From Alectoria sarmentosa (taxonomy: Eukaryota; Ascomycota; Lecanoromycetes; Lecanorales; Parmeliaceae), in assembly GCA_009733775.1 (NCBI GenBank), contig WOGZ01000012.1, positions 62,001-126,000 of the forward strand: a stretch of 64,000 nucleotides of DNA, given 5' to 3'. The notes under the pieces were generated by a model. The model saw only the letters and a program-made list of their open reading frames with translations. It did no database searches and was not told the DNA's origin. This document shows, one piece after another, positions 11,203 through 22,813 of this stretch (positions are counted from its first letter, which is position 1; each line of letters begins with the position of its first letter). The translations under genes were made by a program, and so were the position numbers.

Positions 11203-11534
11203 TATGAGAGTCACAGTCTGTCACACTATGGTAGATGGTCTATCCTGTCGGTCTCGTCATCCATTGTGCGTATCGTGGTACTCAGTCGCATGTTGACTCA
11301 AGCTTCGACAGAAATCTAATGCCAAGATCATGCGGAAGCTAGTCTCAAAGCAGCGTCTGCAGCCGGACGGCGGAGCTCTCAAAGCCCAAGTGTCCTCCTT
11401 GCATCCTACAGCGAATATCTTACGCTGACAGCTCACCTTTGCTTTGCCACTGTTGAGAAGCTGGCATGCAATGTTCAGTCATTACTCTATCCGCGCCCCT
11501 CCCATGTCTTTAGCTCCTCACCTTTCCCTCTGTG
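11203..11534. promoter_or_regulatory. Divergent promoter region FRS2 / HTM1-like
   Basis: About 330 bp between the two divergent start codons. It must hold both promoters. I see no clear TATA box or other defined element. Confidence 0.4.
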
Positions 11535-14500
11535 ATGCCCCTACGATGCTGGAAGTCAGAGGGCAGTCGCATCACTTGCCTTCAGGGACTCCTTTTGCTG
11601 CCATGTCTCCTCATTCTCTCACTTTGGGCAGGCGGCGGTTGGACCATGACCGATGGCGAAATCAAAGCAATGAGGTACGAACAGAAACACTACATTGAGA
11701 CTGCCTGGCTAATCATGACGACAGACTAGAGGCTGAGCACATGTTCTATCATGGCTTCGACAATTATATGAAGCATGCCTTCCCAGAAGACGAGCTGAAA
11801 CCTATATCTTGCGGACCATTGACGCGTGATCGCGCCAACCCTGCTCACATTGAGCTTAATGATGCTTTGGGAAACTATTCTTTGACTCTGATCGACAGCC
11901 TCTCTACACTGGCTGTACTGGCGTCATCGCCGTCGACCTTTGGAGGCAAGAACAAGGCGTTGACATATTTTCAAAAAGGTGTGGGAGCTCTGGTTGAGCA
12001 ATATGGCGATGGTTCGAGCAGCGATGCTGGAATGGGCAAACGTGCAACAGGCTTCGACGTAGACAGTAAGGTCCAGGTGTTTGAAACGGTTATCCGAGGG
12101 GTTGGCGGGCTTTTGAGTGCGCACCTTTTCGCGATTGGAGACCTTCCAATTAATGGTTACGATCCAGAGGATCAAAGGTCCAGCCAGAATGCTCGTGGCG
12201 CAGAGCAGATGCTTTCGATCAAGTGGCCAAATGGCTTTGTATATGATGGACAGCTTCTACGGCTGGCCCAGGACCTCGCTCGTCGCATTTTGCCAGCATT
12301 TCATACCGCAACAGGTATCCCATATCCTCGAGTCAACCTTCGGCATGGCGTGCCATTCTACGCCAATTCGCCTCTCAACCAGAATACCGAGACTAGTCAA
12401 TGTCAAGCAAACCAAAATTCGAAAGCAGAGTTGACCGAGACATGCAGTGCAGGAGCCGGCAGTTTGATTTTGGAGTTTGCAACCTTGAGCCGGTTGACAG
12501 GCGATCCGCGCTTTGAGCAGCTTGCAAAACAAGCCTTCTGGTCGGTCTGGGAAAGGAAGAGCAGCATTGGTCTTGTTGGTGCTGGTATTGATGCTGAGAC
12601 TGGGCTGTGGTTGAGTGGTTATACAGGCATAGGTGCTGGTATCGACAGCTTCTACGAATACGCACACAAAGCCAGTGTCCTACTGTCCGGCTCACCACTT
12701 CGAAGGGACCCACGTCACAATCTGACCGAAGGAACTCCGACTTCAGTACACACGACGCTGGTGTCTGAAGAACAGCAAACAGCTGAAGCCTTCGGTCGTG
12801 TGTGGCAGGAATCGCATGCCTCTATCAAACGGCACCTTTACCGCGGAGACATGTATATACACCCTCATTACGTCCAAGCCGATCTCTACACCGGCGCGTC
12901 TCGAGCCTTCTGGCTTGACAGTCTGAGTGCGTTCTATCCTGGCTTACTCGCCACGACCGGCGAGCTCGAGGAAGCAACTGAGACTCATCTTCTCGCCACC
13001 GCTCTTTGGACTCGCTACTCGGCCTTGCCAGAGAGATGGTCAACGTCAACCGGTAGTATCGAAAGTGGCTTGAGCTGGTGGGGAGGGAGACCTGAATTCA
13101 TCGAGTCCACCTATCATCTCTATCGCGTCACTCGCGATCCTTGGTACCTGCATGTTGGCGAGATGACTCTTCGAGACATCAAGAGGCGTTGCTGGACGAA
13201 GTGTGGCTGGGCGGGTCTGCAAGATGTACGAAACGGCGACCTCAACGATCGAATGGAAAGCTTTTTTCTTGGAGAGACGACCAAGTACCTCTTCCTGCTC
13301 TTTGACGAGGATCATCCACTGAACAAGCTTGATGCACCTTTTGTATTCAGTACTGAAGGTCATCCACTAATCCTTCCCCGTCGGATCAATGAGAGATCGT
13401 CGTACTTAAGAAGCCGGCAAAATGGAGGAGACCGCAAAGATGTTAATGCCGATTCTCAAGGCGCTCCCACTTGCCCTCTGCCGCCAGCAATGCTTCCATT
13501 CAGCATTTCTGCCACAGCTGCCAGGGCTGATATTTTCCATGCTGCGAACCTTGCGCGTCTACACCTAATGCCGACACAAGATAATGTGGAGTCGCCACTC
13601 GCCGAGTACTCTCGCGACCATCCAAGCATATCCATATCGGATGTACGATCGCCATCTAATTACACTTATTTTCCGTGGACGTTACCCCCAGAATTAATCC
13701 CACATAATGCTACAAGCTCCAAAATAACAGCTAGACATACTTTCGACATCACGTTCCCCGCTGGACCTAACATGTTGGTGGGTCCTGGCTTCCTCCAGCG
13801 CGTTGGCAATGGAATTTTGGTCAATTCCATGGGCGGTGTGCGACTCGGCATGGTTCAAGATGTGCCATTCGAGACTGACGATGGTGGAACTGGCAAAGAA
13901 TATAGGGTCCAGGCGATCAACAACATTCTTCTCGGCAAGGATGAACGAATCTTCATTGCCAAGGATACTGCTTCAAATGTTGTCAACCCTCTGGATCCAA
14001 ACTTCACACGAGTCCGTGACACATCCATGCTCGACCTCGTCGTGGACGTCCAGCGAATGGAAAGAGAAGCCCAATCTCGAGAGCCCACCAGTGATCCAGT
14101 CAACGACACCGAAACCTCCTCGACCTCTGGCCCCGAGCTTGTCCTCGGCACCTCTATATCAGCCAACACGGAAAGCGCCTCAAACATGAAACAAGCCTTC
14201 AACTCCCTCCTACAGCATGTCGCCTCTTTGATTGTCGTCCCAACCTCGGCCCCTCCTCCACCCAACGTTGAGCACTCTCCACGTGAATACGTTGCTGCTA
14301 TCCTACCCGTGGGCGTTGGCGTAGCACCCCTACCAGACGTGGACGATGCTCTGGGCCCAGATATCCACGGCGCGCCTCAAGGTGACGTCGTATGGCACAG
14401 CATCTACGTCACCGACGAGAACTGCAAGAGCAAACTCCCCGCTTCGGTACCAAAAGAGCATCAAGTCATAGTCATCAAACGCGGTGGCTGCAGCTTTGAC

Positions 14501-14797
14501 GAGAAACTACGCAACATACCGACTTTCGCGCCATCGAAGAGCTCGTTACAGCTCGTCATCGTAGTCTCATACGAGGACGAGCCTGGCTTACCATCTGGTT
14601 GGCTTGTGAGACCGCTGCTTGAGAGTCTGCAGACCACGGCTAGTGGGCTGCCTAGGCACAATCCAATCGCAATGATTATGGTGGGAGGAGGGGACAGGAA
14701 TTATGGGATCTTTGAGAGGGCTGTGGGGCTGGGAATAAAGAGGAGGTATTCGATGCAGGCGCAGGGGGTCCCGATTAATAATTTAGTGATCTTATGA
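11535..14797 (+). CDS. HTM1: ER degradation-enhancing alpha-mannosidase (GH47, EDEM/Htm1 type)
   Basis: Exons 11535-11674 and 11725-14797 (50-nt intron, gtacga..cag) give 1070 residues. The N-terminus carries a signal peptide (LLLLPCLLILSLWAG). A glycoside hydrolase 47 domain spans about 45-600: MFYHGFDNYMKHAFPEDELK, FETVIRG with its acidic Glu at about 167, SFYEYAHKA, the ESTYHLYRVTRDPWYL block, and FFLGETTKYLFLLFDEDHPL. A C-terminal protease-associated (PA) domain lies at about 885-1050 (VIKRGGCSFDEK). The family trims mannose from misfolded glycoproteins in the ER lumen, marking them for ER-associated degradation. GH47 with an added PA domain is the long filamentous-fungal form. The CWTKCGW pair (about 538-542) resembles cysteines that bind Pdi1 in yeast. 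The intron acceptor at 11724 was chosen because the next AG downstream would bring in a stop. Confidence 0.92.
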
Positions 14798-14914
14798 GCA
14801 TGATCTGGCGGTCTTCAATCCATGAACACTATATGTATTCAGTATTGTATATGATCTTGGAAGATACAGATGAACGCATGAATGACGTCATTTACATGAT
14901 TGCCTACCGTGTAT
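14798..14914. other. 3' flank of the mannosidase gene
   Basis: Presumed 3' UTR and terminator region; nothing distinctive was seen. Confidence 0.35.
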
Positions 14915-15160
14915 GGGAGATTTAAAGGGAAATCTTGTAGGAGAGATTGTATGGGAGACAGTATGGAAATTTTAAGTGGGAGATTTGGTGAGAGATTTGG
15001 GTGGGATATTGTATGGGAGATTTGAAAGGGAGATCGTATAGGGCATAGTACATGAGACTTGTATGCAAGATTATTGGTGGGAGATTTGCACGAGAGATTG
15101 AATGGGAAATTCTTGGTGAGAGATTACATGGGAGATTTTGGACGGGAGATTGGTATAGGA
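14915..15160. repeat. Degenerate minisatellite, unit about TGGGAGATTTG
   Basis: About 15 diverged tandem copies of a short unit built on GGGAGATT or GAGAGATT, separated by variable spacers (unit about 11-18 bp). Guanine and purine content is strongly biased to the plus strand. It lies in the 3' flank of the mannosidase gene. The open frame seen across it on the minus strand is a by-product of the repeat. Confidence 0.8.
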
Positions 15161-16421
15161 GCGTTGGTAGGAGACATGATGCCATAGCCTGGTCTAGCTA
15201 ACGCCAAGTCTGCATTCTTATGAGACAGCACATGTTCAAAGTATACAAAACAGCCTTGCATCAACAGGCGTCCGCGAATCAAAGCCATGTGACCGAAACA
15301 CGATTCTAAAAAATCTGCTTTCCCCGCAGTCAAGAGGTAAACCGAACGCGACATCTGCAAACAGTCGAGATGATGTACAAGAGCGATGTGAGACAGGCTC
15401 TAAGCGATCTGGTGAAGCCAAATCATACTCTCCAACCAGTGCTTTCAGATTAGTGCACATGCCCTGACTGAGAAGGGAGGAAGGTCAGGCAGCAAGTGGG
15501 CAAAACAAGGTGTCATTTGGGCATAGTATGAAGTAGCTCTGCGCTCCTTATATTGACAATATGAGTTATAGAAAATATTGGCGCCATAGAGAGTGAGTAT
15601 GACGTACCAGTAGGCAGGAACGAAGAGGTGGCAAGCATGCAAATAGTCGCTAGTGTGACTGAAAGAAGGAGGGAACAGCGTGTAGAGGATCTAAAAGAGG
15701 CATAAGTACCAATCCGTCCGGCAGCGACGTAAATTGAATAAGTGTGCCGAAGCTGGGGGGCTCTTTGTGAACAAGATTGCCCAAAGTGCTATGCAGGGTG
15801 AGTATGTTACTTTGAAGGGTGATGATGACAATAGAGGTTGGTCTGAGCAACCGTGCGAGACGGATCGGGGAGCAAGATGACTTGGGAAGCTAAGAAGCTG
15901 CGCAGGCTTTAGTCTATGACCTCGCTAATTATATTTAGCCTCGAAGAGTGACAAGAAGCCTGCAAACTGCCGAGATCACGTGACATGTTGGTAGTGAAGC
16001 AAATTCATCCAAAATTCTGCCAGTCGATACGTGAAGATCAGTAGGCAGCAGTGCCAACTTGGTTCGTAGGACGGAGTCGTGGAGTGACAAAGATAAGAGA
16101 TGATTCCATGGTGGGGTAAATCGAGGTAGGCTGTAAAGGAAGGCCATGCCTGATTGGCTGGATTCGCTTACCCTAGCCGGTTTTGAACATCAAAACCCGG
16201 GGATCCCCCAACTTTCTCCCTTCTTTCTTTTCTTTCTTTCCTTTCCACGGTGGTCTACCTGGGTACCACAACCAACCAGTAGCATTTTTTGGCAACCAAG
16301 GTTTATCAAAACCCATCAGCTAGCCTTACATACCTGTCTTGAGTATCATTTCCCTTTTAGTGGTATCTGTTGTGTTCCTCGTCATCTCATACCCCACCCT
16401 TCCACCTCATCAGCCCCAACC
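15161..16421. other. Intergenic, no gene seen
   Basis: No supported gene. Bases 16215-16260 form a C/T-rich tract (ctttctcccttctttctt and following), a usual fungal promoter feature, probably for the gene starting at 16422. An in-frame upstream ATG at 16146 exists but lies before this tract. Confidence 0.4.
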
Positions 16422-17027
16422 ATGCCGTCGACCACCCACACCATCAACAACAAAGCATCCATCAACCAAATGTCATTGACTCAACTCGTCAAAACCAAAA
16501 AGAGTAAACATTCGAAAAAAGTCATGATTCACCAATCAGGGTCGCCGCTGCTGCCAGATGACTTCGTGCTCTTTCCACAAGATGTAGTTAAGGAGAAGCA
16601 TTCGAGCATCAGAGATGCCAAAACACGCAAACCTGTCGCATCAAAAAGCGCAAAAAACTCATCGTCACTGATGCCTCGACATCACATGATCGAGCCCAGA
16701 GCAGCCACATCTTCACAAAGGGAATCTCGCAGGCCCTCAAGACGACCAATGTGCTTGGATCACATGTCGAGAGCCAATTGTACTGTCGACTGCGCCAACG
16801 CTAAACAACTGGCGCATCTGCAGGTGCCGCCTAAGGCTCCATCACCACCACGGCTGCCCACGCCTGATCTATCTGACCCTGAGGGAGATGATCTCTGGTC
16901 TTGCTGTGGATCGTCTTGGTCTTCTCTGAGTATGGAGAGTAGTCGCTGCAACCATAAGGCTGATAGCACGTGGGACGAAATGGGTGCGTCATCCAATGCT
17001 TGGCCTCAAGGCAACAGAATTCGCTGA
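16422..17027 (+). CDS. Hypothetical Ser/Pro/Lys-rich protein
   Basis: A 201-residue frame starting at the ATG in context CAACCATGCC; an in-frame ATG at 16146 would add 92 residues but precedes the pyrimidine-rich promoter tract. Family not recognised. The N-terminal third is basic (KTKKSKHSKK), the middle is Arg/Ser-rich with RRPSRRP, and the C-terminal part has PPRLPTPDLSDPEGDDLW followed by a Ser- and Cys-containing tail. No signal peptide or membrane segment is evident. Mostly disordered by composition; a nuclear or phosphoregulated protein is possible but not shown. Confidence 0.5.
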   Translation: MPSTTHTINNKASINQMSLTQLVKTKKSKHSKKVMIHQSGSPLLPDDFVLFPQDVVKEKHSSIRDAKTRKPVASKSAKNSSSLMPRHHMIEPRAATSSQRESRRPSRRPMCLDHMSRANCTVDCANAKQLAHLQVPPKAPSPPRLPTPDLSDPEGDDLWSCCGSSWSSLSMESSRCNHKADSTWDEMGASSNAWPQGNRIR

Positions 17028-17662
17028 CGATAGTGCAGAAGAGAAGCTGACAAAGGCGAAGACATGGCAGAGTAGAAGCAGCAGCGATTCGAGAAGAAAG
17101 GCACTTAAGAAAGATTGCTGATCGAAGAGCAGGATCTGAAAATGGCTTGACTCTATTTATAGTTGGACTGATACGAGCAGACGAATTTCCTATGTATAGC
17201 TGATTTCGTGTCTTCCTGAAAGAGTACGGGTTCATAGTAGAGCAAAGTCAATAAACGTCAGAAGTCATAGAATGTACCAGTAGTGGAAAACAGACTGCCA
17301 TCCTAGAGCGTGCAAGCTCACCAAGACCGAGGGCACCCAAGAGCGCCATGACGCGATAGTCGTTACTTGGGGCTAGGTTTCACAATCTTGAGCTCTAGGG
17401 TCAATGGCGCATCATACTGCATGTTCAAAGGATTCTGAGTCGAAATCGATGGAAATTAAAAGAATATGTTGTTGCTCACGGTATGAGGTGATGTTGAAGC
17501 TCGATTGTACTATTTCTCTTTGGGTATCGTGTCCCTCTAGCCACTGAGAGCGTAGTGCGAAATTCTACCCGAAGCTTTCCACACAAAGATCTGGAGGCAA
17601 GCGACAGTACAATCGACAACCACAAAGACTTCATTTTCCACCTCTACCAACAATCAATCAAG
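17028..17662. other. Promoter region of RPL23
   Basis: No gene seen. Holds the 3' flank of the hypothetical gene and the upstream region of the ribosomal protein gene, including a pyrimidine-rich stretch near 17510-17540. Confidence 0.4.
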
Positions 17663-18555
17663 ATGGCTAAGAGAGGGTACGTATGTCTACTGAATCCTCT
17701 TATGTCGTAGAGCGTCGCAATGTGATGCAATTTTGCAAACAATGTTGGACTTGAGTACTCGCGTTAGCAGTATGAAAGAATCATTCATATGCTCCTCGTC
17801 CGCCATCTTAAGCTCCAAACTGACTGAAATCTCTACAGGCGCGGTGGTGCCTCAGGAAACAAATTGAAGATGACTCTCGGTCTCCCGGTGTACGCACCAG
17901 CCCCTGCCTGCAGCGCTCCAACTCCTGGCAGGCCTCTGGATCTTTAATAACTTGTTTTCAACAGTGGCGCCGTCATGAATTGCTGCGACAACAGCGGCGC
18001 TCGAAATCTCTACATCATCTCCGTCAAAGGCATCGGTGCCCGTCTCAACCGTCTTCCCGCTGCCGGTGTTGGCGATATGGTGATGGCTACAGTTAAAAAG
18101 GGAAAGCCTGAGCTGCGAAAAAAGGTCATGCCGGCTGTGGTGGTACGGCAGAGCAAGCCGTGGAGGAGGGCGGATGGAGTGTACTTGTACTTTGAGGACA
18201 ACGCTGGTGTGGTGAGTGATCACCCTTGCATAAGTACTGGAATTTGAGGCTACGAGACTTTTCTATTGCTTTGGTGGACCTCACATAAGAAGAGATTGGA
18301 ACGACGGCCAAATCGGCATGGCTACAGTCTGGACGTTCGAATGGTCCGTCGCGGCTTTAGAGCAATGGCACGCTGACGCAGCTATCTTACAGATCGTCAA
18401 TCCAAAAGGTGAAATGAAGGGATCGGCTATCACAGGTCCTGTAGGAAAGGAGGCGGCAGAACTGTGGCCTGTATCTACTACCCTGCCTATTTTGTTGTTA
18501 AATTTCGCTAACAAGCATCTAGCGTATTGCAAGCAACTCGGGTGTCGTGATGTGA
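17663..18555 (+). CDS. RPL23: 60S ribosomal protein L23 (uL14)
   Basis: Five exons, 17663-17676, 17839-17889, 17965-18211, 18393-18470 and 18523-18555, encode 140 residues, the standard length. The first exon is only 14 nt. The protein reads MAKRGRGGASGNKLKMTLGL, then [58 protein letters not shown] and a C-terminal LWPRIASNSGVVM. uL14 lies on the interface of the large ribosomal subunit near the factor-binding site. Four introns in a 423-nt coding sequence are typical of fungal ribosomal protein genes. No defects were seen. Confidence 0.97.
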
Positions 18556-18909
18556 GAATGTTTCAATGCATGAAATAGCGACTGGATGCAGCTTGATATA
18601 GCCTCAGGAGTGTCAAGACATTTCAAATCAATGAAGACGTGTGCAAATACAGGTGCTCTGACCAGCGGTCTCTCTGCCTTTTGTGCATAACCGTGACCTT
18701 GTGTGCCCAAACCGATAAATCTACATGAGACGTAGAGCGCCAAAGCAGAGCAGCCATGACTACTTTGGGCTTGACAGTAAAGTGTACATTTAGAGCTAGC
18801 AATGCGATCGCCAACTACCTCGGTCCCAACACCCGTCCAACATCTTCTCTCCTAAGCCTCACCCACCCTCCGACTTACACACACGTGTATCAGTAGAGTA
18901 CTGTCCTTC
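18556..18909. other. Intergenic RPL23-TED1
   Basis: About 350 bp holding the RPL23 3' UTR and the promoter of the next gene; nothing distinctive. Confidence 0.35.
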
Positions 18910-20418
18910 ATGCATCAATTCTTTATAGCTATCTGTTTTCTCCTCTACACCGTCGCAAACCTATCAACATGCTACTTGTACCTCTACCCGCTCCTCAAAG
19001 GCTGCAGCTTCCCGTCTCCACCCGCCCAACAGGCGAGCCAAGTAGCACCTTTCCGTCTCCTTGTCCTTGGAGACCCTCAATTGGAGGGTGACTCGTCCTT
19101 CCACGAAACCACCAATGGCTCCTTCCCCAGCCTCGATAACGTCTGGTCAGACGTGAAGACCGGCAGCACCCGAGAGGAGCGGTCAGACATCTTCCTGACA
19201 CACTGGCGAGGTCTTATCTACACCGATCTACCACGCCTTTTCCAGTCTTATCGCAAGCGATTAGACCTCTTCGGCAATGACTACTATCTCGCCCATATCT
19301 ATCGCTCGCTACATTGGTCTATGCACCCTACACACGTCGCTGTGTTGGGAGACTTGATTGGCAGTCAATGGGTCACTGATGAGGAATTCGAGCGAAGGGG
19401 AATGCGATATTGGAAAAGAGTGTTTGATGGTGGAAGTAGGGTTGAAGACGAGCTCACGGACAACGTTCGCAACGAGATCATCGGTCTGGATGAGAAATGG
19501 GCGAATAGGGTCATCAATGTTGCTGGAAACCATGACATCGGATACGCTGGCGATATCACTTCGGATAGGCTAGAAAGGTTTGAGAGAGTCTTTGGCAAGG
19601 CGAATTGGGAGACAAGATTTAGGCTGCCTTTCCCAATAGAGGGGGGTCCGGAAGTACCTGAGCTGAGGCTCGTTGTACTCAATTCCCTGAACCTTGACCC
19701 GCCAGCGCTCGACTCAGACATTCAAGCTGACACCTATAAGTTTATGAACGACATTATCTCGTCTTCACGGCCGGTCGAGGACAAAAGCAGCAGTACCATC
19801 CTCCTCACCCATATTCCGCTGTACAAAGAAGCCGGCGTGTGCGTGGACGGGCCTTATTTTACCTATCATGAGGGAGAGTTCGGTGCAGGGGTCAAGGAGC
19901 AAAACCATCTAAGCTACGATGCGACTATGAACATACTCGAGGGAATTTACGGTATGAGTGGAAATCTGGAAGCTCCTGGCAATGGCTTTGGCAGAAAGGG
20001 CATAATCTTGACTGGTCACGACCACGAAGGCTGTGGCGTCTACCATTACCTACCGGAGAATGAAGATTTCACTTCGAGGGCTTGGACGGCGGAAAAATGG
20101 AACTCGACAAGCTCTTCTCGACATGGTGCTATCCCAGGCATTCCTGAAATTACGGTTCGAAGCATGATGGGCGACTTCGGTGGCAATGCTGGCTTGCTCA
20201 GCGCCTGGTTCGACCCCATTGTCAAGGAATGGAAGTTTCAGTACTCGACATGCGCCTTGGGATCACAGCATGTTTGGTGGGCAGTACATATTCTGGACAT
20301 ATTCACCTTTGTGTATTTGGTTATCGTTGGCTGGAGACTATATATTAAAAACGGCGTCGTTGGCTGGAGCCTATACGCAAATCAAGATAAGGGAGATGCT
20401 AAGGAGAAGATGCTATGA
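18910..20418 (+). CDS. TED1: Ted1/Cdc1-type metallophosphoesterase
   Basis: Single exon, 502 residues. Transmembrane segments lie at about 5-27 and at the C-terminus (WWAVHILDIFTFVYLVIVGW), leaving a lumenal calcineurin-like phosphoesterase domain between them. Metal-binding motifs are GDPQ (54-57), GDLIGSQW (about 148), GNHDIGY (206-212) and GHDHEG (369-374). In this family the enzyme (yeast Ted1 and Cdc1, human MPPE1/PGAP5) removes ethanolamine phosphate from the GPI glycan before export of GPI-anchored proteins from the ER. The segment YLAHIYRSLHWSMHPTHVAV favours Ted1 over unrelated phosphoesterases. Ted1 versus Cdc1 cannot be settled without alignment. Confidence 0.85.
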   Translation: MHQFFIAICFLLYTVANLSTCYLYLYPLLKGCSFPSPPAQQASQVAPFRLLVLGDPQLEGDSSFHETTNGSFPSLDNVWSDVKTGSTREERSDIFLTHWRGLIYTDLPRLFQSYRKRLDLFGNDYYLAHIYRSLHWSMHPTHVAVLGDLIGSQWVTDEEFERRGMRYWKRVFDGGSRVEDELTDNVRNEIIGLDEKWANRVINVAGNHDIGYAGDITSDRLERFERVFGKANWETRFRLPFPIEGGPEVPELRLVVLNSLNLDPPALDSDIQADTYKFMNDIISSSRPVEDKSSSTILLTHIPLYKEAGVCVDGPYFTYHEGEFGAGVKEQNHLSYDATMNILEGIYGMSGNLEAPGNGFGRKGIILTGHDHEGCGVYHYLPENEDFTSRAWTAEKWNSTSSSRHGAIPGIPEITVRSMMGDFGGNAGLLSAWFDPIVKEWKFQYSTCALGSQHVWWAVHILDIFTFVYLVIVGWRLYIKNGVVGWSLYANQDKGDAKEKML

Positions 20419-20560
20419 GCTCATGGAGCTGGATGCGGCCAATCATGTCGTTGGAAAGGGCTCTTCACCAATCAACGAGTCATTCAGGAACATTCGAAGG
20501 GCGATGTAGGCTTGGCATTGATGAAATTGAGCCCGACATCCTAATCCGACCTACATCTGA

Positions 20561-21112
20561 TTACGGTCTGCCTCCCGTCACCGCCGTCCGCAAGCCAGTG
20601 TACAGACTGAACGTTACCATCATCCCTGTCGGCCTGTGTATAAAATTGATTTGATACGTGTTCGTGTAACCCCTCTTGGTCATCCTCAGCATATCCAACG
20701 CAAAGTTCTGTACTATTATCCAGTCGACGATCGCCCTAGGTGGCGCCACAATCTGCAGCGAAATTTGCCCAAGCCATATTTCGTAACCGCGTGAAGCGGG
20801 AGTCATTGTGGTGGCCGCGTAGGCGGCGAGGTCTTCATAGAAGTCTTGCATGATCGCGGCGGCAGTGCCGATTGGCAGCATACAGGCGAAATCGTGATGG
20901 TCGACTATCCATTCTGGGCCCATGAGATAAGGGGGGAGGGTGACTCGAGGCTTGAGCAATGCTGAAGAGTCAAACGATAGGACGCCAAGTGGGTTGGAGG
21001 AACGTCCTCGTCGCAACGCGTGACGTCGGGTTTCTGCCTTCTCATGCGACACCACGGTACACAAAACGATGGAGACAATGGTAGCGGACAATATCAACAA
21101 ACTGGGTAACAT
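20561..21112 (-). CDS. Putative secreted protein, lineage type
   Basis: A frame of 183 residues from the ATG at 21112 (11 further codons upstream begin with GTG). The N-terminus is a good signal peptide (LPSLLILSATIVSIVLCTVV), followed by a basic stretch RRHALRRGR that could be a Kex2-type processing site. The mature part has no cysteine pattern of a known effector; it contains GYEIWLGQISLQIVAPP and a hydrophobic/aromatic core. Family not recognised. It converges on the TED1 gene with a 142-bp gap. Confidence 0.55.
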   Translation of the reverse strand: MLPSLLILSATIVSIVLCTVVSHEKAETRRHALRRGRSSNPLGVLSFDSSALLKPRVTLPPYLMGPEWIVDHHDFACMLPIGTAAAIMQDFYEDLAAYAATTMTPASRGYEIWLGQISLQIVAPPRAIVDWIIVQNFALDMLRMTKRGYTNTYQINFIHRPTGMMVTFSLYTGLRTAVTGGRP

Positions 21113-21534
21113 TGGTGGCACTTGAAATGATTGCGAGAATTTCACTGTGCGAGAAAAAAACTTGTAATGGATGCAGATATTAGGCCAAGAGCGCGATGGC
21201 AGCGGAAGGGATCAAAGAGCCTGTCTTTAATATCTCCTATTGGGTCAAGACATAGCAACAGCGCTGGTTGTAGCCTGTCGCTTGTGGGATCTCGACGCGG
21301 GGGCGCTTTTAGGACTGCGTCTTTAGATCTTTAGGATACCATCATACAACTAGAACCAGCCCAGCATCGATTTCTTCGCAGGCTCTGCATCCTCATTGGA
21401 TGAACATAGATCTTTCGATCTTAGCATGCATTATCTATAAATTAGCCGACCATCAGTCTCTGGATCTTTGTAGCTGCAGCTTAACACGACACCAAAACGA
21501 CGTAGGTTCAGGCTCCAGATCTATCAATCTCCGT
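21113..21534. other. Region upstream of malic enzyme relic
   Basis: No gene. The N-terminal half of malic enzyme that should precede the relic is not found here, so the break in that gene lies at or near 21535. Confidence 0.45.
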
Positions 21535-22750
21535 AGTTTAAGTACACTGTTGACAAATTCGTCCAGTCTGTACGGAAGTTGTACCCGGGCGTCTATGTAC
21601 CCTTGTAAGCACAATTTGCGTGCGTGATTATCTGATACATTACTCACAGGTGACGGCGAGGATTTTGACGTGACCAACGCCCGAAGAATACTCGATAAAT
21701 ACAGGCCCGAGGTTGCTTGTTTTAATGACGACGTCCATGGAACAGGATTCATCACACTTGTTGCCATCATGGCGGATCTCCATGTAAGCAGATTGAAACT
21801 CACAGATATTAAGTTGGTGGCATTTGGCTCCGGAACTGCAGGAATCGGCATTGCAGATCAAGTTCGAGATGCCGTTACGGCCGAGAGCGGCAAGTCCAAG
21901 GAAGATGCAGCCAAGCAAATATTGTAAGTCGCACCAACGAGAAACCCAGAAATGACCTTGACTTACCGTCTCATGCTAGGTGCGTTGACAAACCAGGCCT
22001 CCTACTCAAATCCCAAGGCGACCTCACCATCAGCCAAGGCCAATTTGCACGTGATGATAAAAAGTAGCAGGGCAAGGACCAAAACGATCTTCTTTCTGTG
22101 ATCAAGGAGGTCAAGCTACATGTAATGATCGGAATCTCGACAAAGCCAAAAGCCTTCACTGAAGAGGTAGTAAAGGAGATGTCGAAGCATGTTGAAAGAC
22201 CTATCATCTTCCCTTTGAGCAATCCTACTAGGCCTTATGAGGCTGATCCAAAGGACATCAATGAATGGTCAGAGGGCAAAGCTTCGATAGCGACTGGCAG
22301 TCCTTTCCCTCCCATAGAGTATAATGGAAAGAAGTATGAAGATGGCAAATGTCAAAAAGTGCAATAGCATGTAGCTGAATGCAACAGCTCGATTGCATTC
22401 CCGGGCGTCGGTCTTGGCGCCGTCTTTTGTCGATCACGTTTCTTATCGGACAAGATGCTGGTAGCGGCAGTAAAACCCATCGCCGCTCACTCGCCTGCTC
22501 TCAAAGATTTAGACAAAGGCCTCATGCCAGGCATCATCGACGTACGAGAAATCAGCGTCCATATTGCAAAGGCGGTCATCAAGCAAGCCATTGAAGAAGA
22601 TCTGGCTACCGAAAAGGAGAGATCCCAGAGAATGAAAAAGACCTCGAGGAATGGATCCGAGAGCAAATGTGGGAACCACGCTATCGGCCTTCAGCCCGTG
22701 TAGACAAGGAGAAAAGTACGGGAGGGAAGAGCTTGGAGTCGGCGGAGTGA
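21535..22750 (+). pseudogene. 5'-truncated, inactivated malic enzyme
   Basis: The C-terminal half of a fungal NAD(P)-dependent malic enzyme. Recognisable blocks are VDKFVQSVRKLYPGVYVP, NARRILDKYRPEVACFNDDV, the Rossmann segment LVAFGSGTAGIGIADQVRDA, VDKPGLLLKSQGDL, MIGISTKPKAFTEEVVKEM, RPIIFPLSNPTRPYEADP and GVGLGAVFCRSRFLSDKML. Two intron relics remain (21605-21649 and 21924-21980). Lesions: the N-terminal half with the malate-binding region is missing; the frame does not carry across the first intron relic; in-frame stops occur at 22065-22067 (TAG) and about 22365-22367 (TAG); and there is a frameshift near 22620, after which the tail (EWIREQMWEPRYRP) continues in another frame to 22750. 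It cannot make an active enzyme. Confidence 0.9.
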
Positions 22751-22813
22751 GGAAAGAAGCGAGTCCTCAATAGTCCGAATTACATAGAGTACCCATACCT
22801 GTTAAATAAATCA

